Below are positions 53,349-61,437 of a DNA stretch of 64,000 nt, piece after piece. Source of the stretch: Ancylobacter vacuolatus (GTDB taxonomy: Bacteria > Pseudomonadota > Alphaproteobacteria > Rhizobiales > Xanthobacteraceae); NCBI RefSeq assembly GCF_030813595.1, contig NZ_JAUSUH010000005.1, positions 1 through 64,000 on the forward strand. Reading direction: 5' to 3'. Position 1 is the first letter of the stretch; every line of letters begins with the position of its first letter. Made by a program: the position numbers and the translations under genes. Below the pieces are notes generated by a model. It did not search any database and was not told the DNA's origin. It worked only from the letters and a program-made list of their open reading frames with translations.

Positions 53349-55870
53349 GACGCCGCTTCCTGCGCCCAAAGGGCCGCCGTCGCCAGCGCGGCGGCAGCGA
53401 GGGTATAGCCCAGCCACAGCCCCCCATTGCGCAGCGCCCCGGCCCGGCCGGGCGCCAGTTCGCCCCGCCGCGCCTGATCGAGCGCGAAGGCGCTGAACAG
53501 GATGCCAATGATGACGTGCAGGCCGACATAGGCGACAAGGGCGGCACGCACCGCGTCGCCCGCATGGCGGGTGGGGTCTGGAAGACCGAAGGCCAGCGCG
53601 GCGAGGGCGACAAGCGCCGCCAGATTGACGATCACACAGCCGAGCAAGGCCGCCCCGGCGGGCCGGCCGGCCTCCACTCGCCCCAGCGCCCAGCGTGCGC
53701 CAAGGGCCCCCGCCGCGAGGAGCGCCAGCACGGCGAAGGCGGCCAGCAGCACCGTCTGGTCCGCTCCCCATGTCGGCAGGGGCGGGCCGGGCGAGACCAG
53801 CGAGAGGAATGCCAGCCCGAACAGCAGCGAGGCGAAGAATGTCCCGTCGGCGAACAGCAGGCAGCGCAGCCCGCTCTGGGTCAGCGTGGCGCCGCCCTCA
53901 GGTTGAACCGGCAGAAGCAGGCCGGGCGCGACCTCCACCGGTGCCGCGTCGACGGCGACGACGGCGCGCCGCGCCCAGGCCCAGATCAGGCCGATGACGG
54001 GTATCAGCGCCACCGGCGCCACCGTATAGAAGCCCGCCAGCATCAGCAGCACGAAGCCGCAGATGGCGAGCGCGAGCGCCAGCGGCAGGGCGGTGTTGAA
54101 CGGCAGCAGCGCCACATGCTCGGGCCGGGCCGCGCCGACCGAGGTGACGAGGATCTCGCGCCGCCCGCGCGGGGCGCCGGGCAGGAAGCCCTCGCCGCGC
54201 GCCAGTTTCAGCATCGCGCCGGCGGCGCCGGCCTGCTGCAAATCCGCGCCGGGCAGCGAGGCGAAATTGTAGTTGGGCGGCGGCAGCGCCATCGCCCAGT
54301 CGAGCGACGGGGCCTGCCAGGGATCGCGCACGCTGCGCTTGCCGAACCCCGCCTGCAGGATCAGGTCGATGGTGAACAGGGCGAAGCCGATGGTCATGAC
54401 GAAGCCGAAGAAGGAGGAGGAGAGGTTCAGCCACATCCATTCGGGATTGTCGGCATAGGTCGGAATCCGGCGCGGCATGCCCATCAGGCCGGTGAGGTGC
54501 ATGAGGAAGAAGGTGCCGTGGAAGCCGATCAGGATGAGCCAGAACGCCGCCTCGCCCAGCCCCCGGATGCGCCGGCGCCCGCTCATCAGCGGCATCCACC
54601 ACGTCACCCCCGCCAGCATCGGGAAGACAAAGCCGCCGATCAGCACATAGTGCAGATGCGCGGTCACAAAGGCGGTGTCGTGCGCCTGCCAATTGAACGG
54701 CACCACGGCGAGCATGACGCCGGTCAGCCCGCCCATCACGAAGGTAAAGAAGAAGCCGAGAATATACAGCATCGGCAGCTTCAGCTCGGGCCGCCCGCGC
54801 CACATCGTGCCGATCCAGGCGAAGATCTGCACCGCGGTGGGCACCGCCACCAGCATCGAGGCGGCCGAGAAGAAGGCCAGCGCCAGATGCGGAATGCCCA
54901 CTGTGAACATGTGGTGCACCCAGAGCCCGAAGCTTAGGAACACCATGCCGAGGATCGCCGCGACGATGGCGCCGTAGCCGACGATCCTCGTGCGGCACAG
55001 CACGGGAATGACGGTGGAGAGCACGCCCGCCGCCGGCAGGAAGATGATGTAGACCTCCGGGTGGCCGAACAGCCAGAACAGGTGCTGCCACAAAAGCGGG
55101 TCGCCGCCGCGCTCGGGGTCGAAGAACGGCCAGCCGAAGGCGCGCTCCATCTCCAGTAGCACCGAGCCGAGGATGAGCGGGGGAAAGCCGGCCAGCATCA
55201 TCGCGGCGGTGCCGAGGATGTACCAGGCAAAGAGCGGCATCTGGGTCAGCTTCATCCCCGGCGCCCGCAGGCGCAGGATGGAGACCATCAGCTCGATCGC
55301 CGCCGCCAGCGCCGAAATCTCGACAAAGGTCACGCCCAGCAGCCAGACATCGGCATTGATGCCCGGCGAATAGGTTTTGCCCGACAGCGGCGTGTACATG
55401 AACCAGCCATCCGCCGGCGCGACCCCGCCCAGCAGGGCGGCGATCAGGATGGCTCCGCCGAGCAGGTAGCACCAATAGCCCAGTGCCGAGAGCCGGGGAA
55501 ACGCCAGGTCGCGCGTGCCCAGCATCTTCGGCAGCAGGTACATCGCCAGCCCTTCGAGCATGGGGATGGCGAACAGGAACATCATGATGCTGCCATGCAT
55601 CGTGAAGATCTGGTTGTAGAGCGCGGTGTCGAGAAAGGCGCTGTTGGGGGTCGCCAGCTGCGCGCGGATCAGCATCGACAGAATGCCGCCAATGCCGAAG
55701 AACACGAAGGCGGTCGCCATGAAGCGCAGGCCGAGCGTGGTGTGGCTGACGCTGGTGACCTGCCCCCACAGGCCGGGACCGTTGCGCCAGACCCTGTCCA
55801 GCTCCCGGTGCAGCGTGAGCGCCCGGCGCGGCGGGTTGGCGGGGATTGCCGTCACATCTGGCTGGCTCAT
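53345..55870 (-). CDS. ctaD: Cytochrome c oxidase, fused subunits I and III (caa3-type)
   Basis: 841 residues: subunit I (about 1-560, 12 helices) fused to a divergent subunit III-like region (about 590-841). Heme a ligands are H92 and H407, heme a3 ligand is H405, and CuB ligands are H270, H319 and H320, with the E272/Y274 pair in HPEVY. The D-channel aspartate is D121 (TRDLAFPR). However, the K-channel lysine is replaced by Q348 (PTAVQIF), and the two D-channel asparagines align with M110 and S128. It overlaps the subunit II gene by four bases. It reduces oxygen to water at the inner membrane while pumping protons. Confidence 0.93.
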   Translation of the reverse strand: MSQPDVTAIPANPPRRALTLHRELDRVWRNGPGLWGQVTSVSHTTLGLRFMATAFVFFGIGGILSMLIRAQLATPNSAFLDTALYNQIFTMHGSIMMFLFAIPMLEGLAMYLLPKMLGTRDLAFPRLSALGYWCYLLGGAILIAALLGGVAPADGWFMYTPLSGKTYSPGINADVWLLGVTFVEISALAAAIELMVSILRLRAPGMKLTQMPLFAWYILGTAAMMLAGFPPLILGSVLLEMERAFGWPFFDPERGGDPLLWQHLFWLFGHPEVYIIFLPAAGVLSTVIPVLCRTRIVGYGAIVAAILGMVFLSFGLWVHHMFTVGIPHLALAFFSAASMLVAVPTAVQIFAWIGTMWRGRPELKLPMLYILGFFFTFVMGGLTGVMLAVVPFNWQAHDTAFVTAHLHYVLIGGFVFPMLAGVTWWMPLMSGRRRIRGLGEAAFWLILIGFHGTFFLMHLTGLMGMPRRIPTYADNPEWMWLNLSSSFFGFVMTIGFALFTIDLILQAGFGKRSVRDPWQAPSLDWAMALPPPNYNFASLPGADLQQAGAAGAMLKLARGEGFLPGAPRGRREILVTSVGAARPEHVALLPFNTALPLALALAICGFVLLMLAGFYTVAPVALIPVIGLIWAWARRAVVAVDAAPVEVAPGLLLPVQPEGGATLTQSGLRCLLFADGTFFASLLFGLAFLSLVSPGPPLPTWGADQTVLLAAFAVLALLAAGALGARWALGRVEAGRPAGAALLGCVIVNLAALVALAALAFGLPDPTRHAGDAVRAALVAYVGLHVIIGILFSAFALDQARRGELAPGRAGALRNGGLWLGYTLAAAALATAALWAQEAAS

Positions 55871-56529
55871 GGGCGGATGCCCTCCGTGGTGGGCAAAGGC
55901 GGCCAGGCGGCGGGATCATGCGCGATCACCTCGAAGCGCATGGCCGCGTGCTCCAGCCCGCAGAATTCGGCGCACAGCCCCTCATAGGTGCCGGGGCGGG
56001 AGGCTTCGATGCGCAGCCGGTTCTGCCGGCCGGGAATTGCGTCCATCTTGCCGCCGAGCTGCGGCACCCAGAAGGAATGGATCACGTCGGACGAGGTGAT
56101 GAGCACATCCACCGGCTGGCCGGCGGGAATGTGCAGCACGCCGTCCGTCTCGGTGGGCCCCTGCGCGCCGGGATGGGTGAAGGTCCACGACCATTGCCGT
56201 GCATGGGCCTGCACTTCCAGCGCCGGCCCGTGCGGCAGGATGCGCTCGCCCACCCACAGCGCGCCGACGAGGGTCACGGTGAGCACCGCCAGCGAGAACC
56301 ACACGCCCATGCCGAAGACCCAGCGCCCTTCAGCCACCTCGCGCGGTCGACCGAAGCCGAGGGCGACCAGCACGAACACCATCAGCGCCAGCGCCGCCGC
56401 CCCGGCCAGCAGCGCCCACCACAGCCAGGCGATGTCCTGCGCGATCGGCCCCGACGGCGTCAGCGTGGAGAGCGGCCCCCCGCATCCCGCGAGAACAAGC
56501 GGAACCGTAGCCAGGGCTGCGCACTTCAC
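55867..56529 (-). CDS. ctaC: Cytochrome c oxidase subunit II (CuA), lipoprotein
   Basis: 220 residues. The N-terminus has a lipoprotein signal (LVLAGC, lipidated cysteine C16), then two transmembrane helices (about 30-58 and 71-93) and a periplasmic cupredoxin domain. The CuA ligands are H151 (IHSFWVP), C186, C190, H194 and M197 (CAEFCGLEHAAM). The start is the GTG at 56529; no ATG is available in frame at this point, and the upstream frame runs into the divergent gene. No cytochrome c domain is fused. First gene of the oxidase transcript, 33 bases from a divergent DUF2231 gene. Confidence 0.9.
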   Translation of the reverse strand: MKCAALATVPLVLAGCGGPLSTLTPSGPIAQDIAWLWWALLAGAAALALMVFVLVALGFGRPREVAEGRWVFGMGVWFSLAVLTVTLVGALWVGERILPHGPALEVQAHARQWSWTFTHPGAQGPTETDGVLHIPAGQPVDVLITSSDVIHSFWVPQLGGKMDAIPGRQNRLRIEASRPGTYEGLCAEFCGLEHAAMRFEVIAHDPAAWPPLPTTEGIRP

Positions 56530-56562
56530 CGGAGAGACCGGCCGCCACGCGAAGGGAACCCG

Positions 56563-57072
56563 ATGGACACGCGCCCCGAACTGTTCGATCCGCTTGAAGA
56601 GCGGCGGGCCCTGCAGGACACCGAATCGAAGATCGCCATTTCCGGCCACCCGCTGCACGCCATGCTGGTCGCCTTTCCCATCGCGCTGGCCTTCAGCACG
56701 CTGGGCGCCGATCTGCTCTATATGTGGACAGGCGCCAGCTTTTGGTCGCATGTGGCGGCCTATGCGGTGTTCGGCGCCTTCGCCATGGGCCTGCTGGCCG
56801 CTATCACCGGTACGGCCGAATTGCTGCTGGTGCGCGGCATCCGCAACCGCTCGTCGAGCTGGACGCATTTCATCCTGGCGGTGATGCTGCTCTCGCTCAT
56901 CGGCACCAACTGGATCATCCGCATCGGCGACCCCGATGGCGCGGTGCTGCCAGTCGGGCTGGCCTTGTCGCTGGTCATGGCGGGCATGACCGCGCTGACA
57001 GGGTGGCATGGCGGAAAACTCGTCTTCGATTATCAAATCGGCACCAAGGCGGCGGGGAGCGAACGGTCCTGA
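56563..57072 (+). CDS. DUF2231-family membrane protein
   Basis: 169 residues, four predicted transmembrane helices. The conserved HPLHAMLVAFPIALA motif (about 29-43) and GWHGGKLVFDYQ (about 147-158) mark DUF2231, often found near cytochrome oxidase genes and possibly heme- or copper-related. It is divergent from subunit II and its last 40 bases overlap the convergent CopD-like gene. Confidence 0.82.
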   Translation: MDTRPELFDPLEERRALQDTESKIAISGHPLHAMLVAFPIALAFSTLGADLLYMWTGASFWSHVAAYAVFGAFAMGLLAAITGTAELLLVRGIRNRSSSWTHFILAVMLLSLIGTNWIIRIGDPDGAVLPVGLALSLVMAGMTALTGWHGGKLVFDYQIGTKAAGSERS

Positions 57073-57539
57073 GGCGTGGTCAGGGCCTGCGGCAGTGCGT
57101 CGATCAGCGGCCGCAGGTCCGGCTTGGCGAGGACGAGGTAGAGCACCGCGCCCATGCAGATCAGGCTAACCGGCAAGGCGAGCAGCGCATGCGGCATCTG
57201 GTAGGTGCCGCGCCCTTCTGACGCCTCCACCGTCAGATGGCCGAGCCAGGCATGGGCCAGCACCATGCCCACCACCGCCACCAGCTTCGCCACCAGCCAG
57301 GGCTGGGTGAGGCCGACGGCGAAGATCAGCCCCGTGCCGGCCGCGATGGCGATGATGGCGGCGGGGGTGACGATGCGGGTGTAAGCGGCATGCATCAGCA
57401 GCCGGAACTCCGAGAAGCCCGCCTGCGTGCGCACTTCTTCGCGCCTTCCATACACCTGCAGCACGATCGGCATCGCCACCAGCCCGGCGCACCACAGGCT
57501 GAGCGCGGCGATATGCACGGCCTTGAGCAGCGCGATCAT
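57033..57539 (-). CDS. CopD-like membrane protein
   Basis: 168 residues, about four transmembrane helices: MIALLKAVHIAALSLWCAGLV, with a histidine near the first helix, RIVTPAAIIAIAAGTGL, and LVAKLVAVVGMVLAHAWLGH. This pattern fits CopD/YozB-type proteins involved in copper or heme handling near cytochrome oxidases. It starts within the ctaG stop (ATGA), so the two are translationally coupled, and its 3' end overlaps the DUF2231 gene by 40 bases. Confidence 0.75.
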   Translation of the reverse strand: MIALLKAVHIAALSLWCAGLVAMPIVLQVYGRREEVRTQAGFSEFRLLMHAAYTRIVTPAAIIAIAAGTGLIFAVGLTQPWLVAKLVAVVGMVLAHAWLGHLTVEASEGRGTYQMPHALLALPVSLICMGAVLYLVLAKPDLRPLIDALPQALTTPQDRSLPAALVPI

Positions 57540-58249
57540 GTCAGGCTCGCCTCGCGCCAGCCGCGCCGCAGCAGCAGCGCGCCGAGGAGAGCGAGGGGCA
57601 GCATGCCCGGCACCCACATGACCAGCCCGGCCAGTTGCTGATCGGCCAGCGCGCCGAGGCCATAAGCCCCGGTGACGCCGAGATGCTGGAGATAGAGGAT
57701 GCGCGGGGAAAAGGTGAGGATGGCGGCGATCAGCCCCATCTGCCCGGCGAGCGCCAGCACCATGCCGACCGAGGCGATCCGCTCCGCCGGCCGCTCGGCG
57801 TGGAAGATCTGCGACCAGAACGCGAAGGCCGCGCCCAGCATTCCCGCCTGCATCAGCCAGTAGATCGCGTGGCTGTTCCAGGCCAAGGTGTAGGCGGCAG
57901 GCAGGTGCCAGAGCCACAGCATCACCGAGAGGCCGACAAAGCCCCCGACCCGCGCGAAGGGCAGGCGGTGCGGCCAGGTTAGCGCCAGGGCGGGCGCGGC
58001 GACCAGAACGAGCACGAGATGATGCAGCCCGCGCGCGGAAAACAGCGCCCCGGTCAGCGCGCAGAGCGGCGAGACGAAGGCGACGAAGAGAGCCGCAGCC
58101 GCCAGCAGTGCCGGTCCGCGCTGGATGTCGCGACGGAAGGCGGCCAGGGCGAGCGGCGCCGCGCACACAGCGAGCGGCAGCGGCGCGAGGTTCCACGCCG
58201 TCAGCAGGCTGTCGGGAGCCGGACCGCAATAGGGGATGATCGGATCCAG
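57536..58249 (-). CDS. ctaG: Cytochrome c oxidase assembly protein CtaG (caa3 type), CTG start
   Basis: About 237 residues with seven hydrophobic segments (LMLWLWHLPAAYTLAWNS, LMWVPGMLPLALLG), of the CtaG (PF09678-type) family that assembles the CuA/CuB centres of caa3 oxidases. The conserved N-terminal segment DPIIPYCGPAPDSLLTAWN begins right after a CTG at 58249 that has AGGAGG six bases upstream. The frame has no ATG, GTG or TTG between that point and an in-frame stop near 58315. The first standard start, a GTG at 58168, would drop the conserved segment. Hence initiation at CTG is the best reading. Confidence 0.75.
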   Translation of the reverse strand: MDPIIPYCGPAPDSLLTAWNLAPLPLAVCAAPLALAAFRRDIQRGPALLAAAALFVAFVSPLCALTGALFSARGLHHLVLVLVAAPALALTWPHRLPFARVGGFVGLSVMLWLWHLPAAYTLAWNSHAIYWLMQAGMLGAAFAFWSQIFHAERPAERIASVGMVLALAGQMGLIAAILTFSPRILYLQHLGVTGAYGLGALADQQLAGLVMWVPGMLPLALLGALLLRRGWREASLT

Positions 58250-58382
58250 TCGAGGCCTCCTCGCAGAGAACAGTCGGGCGACCCCGCGCCGGAACGCGAG
58301 GCGCCCGTCGTGGGATCAAGAACAAGGCCACCGCCCCAGCGGGACAGATGTCGCATCGGCGATCCGAGGCGGCGCGGTAGTG

Positions 58383-58394
58383 GGAAACGTTTCC
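58383..58394. promoter_or_regulatory. Perfect 12-base palindrome upstream of ctaG
   Basis: GGAAACGTTTCC is fully self-complementary with a central CG, the form of many LacI/GalR-family operators. It lies 134 bases before the ctaG start and 68 bases past the YdeP-type gene on the same strand, where a ctaG promoter would be expected. No LacI gene is nearby. Confidence 0.4.
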
Positions 58395-58461
58395 GTGGCC
58401 TAACGCGCCGTCGAGGATCGGGTTCCGGCAGCAACGGTGCTCCTTTGACGGCTGGCGCGGC

Positions 58462-60744
58462 TCAGTCCGGGCGCACCCATATCGGCACCGATTTGGCGGC
58501 GGGGGTCTTGCTGCCCTCGGCATAGTGCCAGAGCGGGATCAGCGCGTTGCACTCGGGGAAATAGGCGGCGCAGGTGCCGGGCGGCAGGTCGTAGTCGATC
58601 ACCTGGAAGCCGCCCATGGCGCGGTGGATACCGTCATCGACCGCCGTCACCAGCCGCGCCCGGCCGTCTTCGGTCAGGCCGAGGCGGATCCGGTCGTCGC
58701 GGTTCATCATCACGATGAGGCGCGAGCCGTGAATGCCCCGCAGCCGGTCGGCATCGCCATAGACCGTGGTGTTGAACTGGTCGTTGGAGCGCAGCGTGAT
58801 CAGGCGCAGCACATCGGCATCCGTGTCGTCGTCGAAGCTCGCCGACAGGGACTTGGGCACCTTGAAATTGGCCTTGCCGTTCTCGGTCTCCCACCGGCGT
58901 TCGCGGGCTCCGACCGGTCGGGGAAAGCCGCCGGGCGTGTCGAGCCGGGCGTTGAAGTCGCGGAAATCGTCGGGGAAAGTGGCCTCGATCGCCTCGCGCA
59001 CCCTTGCATAATCCTCCACCCAGCGCTCCCACGGCACCAGCGGGTTCGGCGGCAAACTCGCCTTGGCGAGCTCGGCGACGATGCGCGGTTCCGACAGCAG
59101 CGTCTCCGCCGCCGGCTGGAATTTGCCGCGCGAGGCGTGGATGCAGGTGGTGGAATCCTCAATGGTCACGATTTGCGGGCCGGTGGCCTGCCGGTCGATT
59201 TCCGAGCGGACGAGGGTGGGCAGAAGATAGGTCGCCTTCGCCGTGACCAGATGGGTGCGGTTCAGCTTGGTGGCGATCTGCACCGAGAGGTCGATCTCCC
59301 GCCATGTCTCCTCCATCAGCTCCCGCTCGGGGATCGCCCGCACGAAATTGCCGCCGAGGCCGATGAAGGCGCGGATCTTGCCGGCAATCACCGCCTCGCA
59401 GACTTCCACCGTGTTCAGCCCGTCCTCGCGCGGCGGCTCGAAGCCGAACTGCTCGGCGAGCCTGTCCAGCGGCACCAGTTCGGCCTTTTCGGCGATACCG
59501 ACCGTGCGCTGGCCCTGCACGTTGGAATGGCCACGCACCGGGCAGATGCCGGCGCCGGGCTTGCCGATATGCCCGCCCATCAGCAGCAGGTTGACCAGCG
59601 TCTGGATGGCGTCGACGCCGAGGCGATGCTGGGTCAGTCCCATGCCGTAAATCGCGATCACCGCCCGGGCGCGGGAGAAGGTGAGGGCGGCCGCTTCCAG
59701 TTCAGCCTGAGGCAGGCCGCAGGCGCGCTCGATTGCGTCCCAGGGCGTCTCGCGCACCTTGGCCTCGAAGGCGGGGAAGCCGTCCGTGTGCTCGGCAATG
59801 AAGCCATGGTCGAGCAACCGCTCGCCCCCCGTCGCCTGCGTCTCCTCGTCCAGCGCCAGCAGTGCCTTGGCCATGCCCATCATGGCGGCGATGTCGCCGC
59901 CGGCGCGCGGTTGGTAATATTGGGTGGCGATCCGGGTTGGCTCGTTGGTCAGCATCTGGCCCGGGCGCTGCGGGTTGACGAACTCCTCCCACCCCTTTTC
60001 CCGCAGCGGATTGAACACGACGATCGGCACGTCGCGCTCGCGTGCCACTTGCAGCGGGTGCAGAAGCCGCGGGGCATTAGTGCCGACATTCTGCCCGAAG
60101 GAGAAGATGCAGTCGGTGTGCTCGAAATCCTCCAACAGGACGGTGCCCACCGGCGTGCCAATGCTCGGCGGCAGGGCGACCGAGGTGGTCTCGTGGCACA
60201 TGTTGGAACTGTCCGGCAGATTATTGGTGCCGTAGAGCCGGGCCAGAAGCTGGTACATGTAGGAGGTTTCCAGCGAGGCCCGCCCTGAAGCATAGAACAC
60301 CGCCTCGTCGGGCGCGTAGCCGCGCAGCTTGGCGCCGATCTGCGCGAACGCCTCCTCCCACGCCACCTCGACATAGCGGTCGGTGCTGGCGTCGTAGCGC
60401 ATCGGATGGGTGAGGCGGCCTTCCTTCTCCAGCTCGTAATCCGACCAGTCGAGCAGTTCGGAAACCGTGTGGCGGGCGAAGAAGTCGGGCGTCGTGCGCT
60501 TGGAGGTCACGTCCCAGAAGGTGGCCTTGGCGCCGTTCTCGCAGAACTCTGCTGCATGCGGCTTTGCGGGCTTGGCCCAAGCGCAGCTGGTGCACATGTA
60601 TCCGCCGGTCTTGTTGTGGTCCGTTACCAGAGCAGCCAGGGCGGAGACGGCGTGCTGTTCGGTGGAATGTTTGAGCAGGGACTTTGCTGACCCCCAGCCG
60701 CCCACGGGTTGATCATACGATTCGTGCCGGGCGCGCTCGGTCAT
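58462..60744 (-). CDS. FdhF/YdeP-family molybdopterin oxidoreductase
   Basis: 760 residues of the molybdopterin oxidoreductase superfamily in the YdeP group. The N-terminus has CTSCAWAKPAKPHAAEFC (C51, C54 and a further cysteine), probably part of an iron-sulfur site, and the body has the cofactor-binding segments SFGQNVGTNAPR, MGGHIGKPGAGICPVRGHSNVQG and FIGLGGNF; the C-terminal molydopterin-binding domain contains TLRSNDQFNTTVYG. No selenocysteine codon is apparent. YdeP is linked to acid resistance in E. coli but its reaction is unknown. It is the first gene on the minus strand of this locus, with a 690-base spacer upstream. Confidence 0.87.
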   Translation of the reverse strand: MTERARHESYDQPVGGWGSAKSLLKHSTEQHAVSALAALVTDHNKTGGYMCTSCAWAKPAKPHAAEFCENGAKATFWDVTSKRTTPDFFARHTVSELLDWSDYELEKEGRLTHPMRYDASTDRYVEVAWEEAFAQIGAKLRGYAPDEAVFYASGRASLETSYMYQLLARLYGTNNLPDSSNMCHETTSVALPPSIGTPVGTVLLEDFEHTDCIFSFGQNVGTNAPRLLHPLQVARERDVPIVVFNPLREKGWEEFVNPQRPGQMLTNEPTRIATQYYQPRAGGDIAAMMGMAKALLALDEETQATGGERLLDHGFIAEHTDGFPAFEAKVRETPWDAIERACGLPQAELEAAALTFSRARAVIAIYGMGLTQHRLGVDAIQTLVNLLLMGGHIGKPGAGICPVRGHSNVQGQRTVGIAEKAELVPLDRLAEQFGFEPPREDGLNTVEVCEAVIAGKIRAFIGLGGNFVRAIPERELMEETWREIDLSVQIATKLNRTHLVTAKATYLLPTLVRSEIDRQATGPQIVTIEDSTTCIHASRGKFQPAAETLLSEPRIVAELAKASLPPNPLVPWERWVEDYARVREAIEATFPDDFRDFNARLDTPGGFPRPVGARERRWETENGKANFKVPKSLSASFDDDTDADVLRLITLRSNDQFNTTVYGDADRLRGIHGSRLIVMMNRDDRIRLGLTEDGRARLVTAVDDGIHRAMGGFQVIDYDLPPGTCAAYFPECNALIPLWHYAEGSKTPAAKSVPIWVRPD

Positions 60745-61437
60745 CTCGGTCTCCTTGCCTGTGAGACGCTAATGACCCGCGCGCCGCTTCGGTTCCGGCG
60801 CGTGATGCAATGGCCGACATATCGCGGTTGCGCCGGGCAATTAAGCCGCGCGTTCCAGCGGTTTAACGGGAGGTGCGCCGGGAGTCTGCGCAAGAGGAGC
60901 CCGATTTCTCGACTAATCTGTCGCTCAACGGTCGCTTCCGCTGCGGAAATGGGTTAACCTTTGGTCGGGTGTTAACGTCGCGTCCGGCGACCGAGACAGG
61001 TTTTTGCGCTGGTCGGGCCGCCGCGCGGGAGCCGCGCTTATGCCACGACACCCCTTTTCCCCTCTGCGGCGCAGCTGCGCTTTCTCTGCTGGTTTCGACG
61101 CGCCCTGCGAAAGGACGCGGCGGGAAGATCCAGCCTAGACCCTGCCCCACGGGGCCCGGCGGGCGTCGGCCGGGCGCGTCTTCGGCTGCCTCTCCCACAT
61201 ACTTTCGATGTAATGTAAAATAGAACGAAGTATTATAAAAGAACATATCATGAACATATTCGTTGTCATCTTAAGTAAAACTCACAATTACGTTACGTTC
61301 CTCATTCTATAGTTCGCGTCTCAGGTCGAATGGATTAGTTATTAGGTATGCCACGCCTCAACAGGACGTGCGCCAAGGAGAACAACACCTGCCACACCTG
61401 ATGTTCGGCTCGGCAAGCCGAGGAGAGGAAACGCCAC
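60745..61437. other. Long intergenic region upstream of the Nramp-like gene
   Basis: 693 bases without a convincing gene. It begins with the YdeP promoter area, contains one copy of a diverged direct repeat (60993-61033), a GC-rich part, and then an AT-rich stretch (about 61200-61340), the likely promoter region of the Nramp-like gene. A small CGGCT/AGCCG hairpin (61406-61420) lies just before the ribosome-binding site GAGGAGAGG and could modulate translation. Confidence 0.5.
60993..61033 (+). repeat. Diverged direct repeat, copy 1
   Basis: About 41 bases beginning GAGACAGGTTTTTGCG and containing GGTCGGGCCGCC, repeated at 62983-63022 in the same orientation with about five differences. It lies about 400 bases before the Nramp-like gene. 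Confidence 0.65.

Noticed and set aside
58525..60288. A 587-codon plus-strand frame opposite the YdeP-type gene
   Set aside because: Shadow frame; no ribosome-binding site or recognisable motif.
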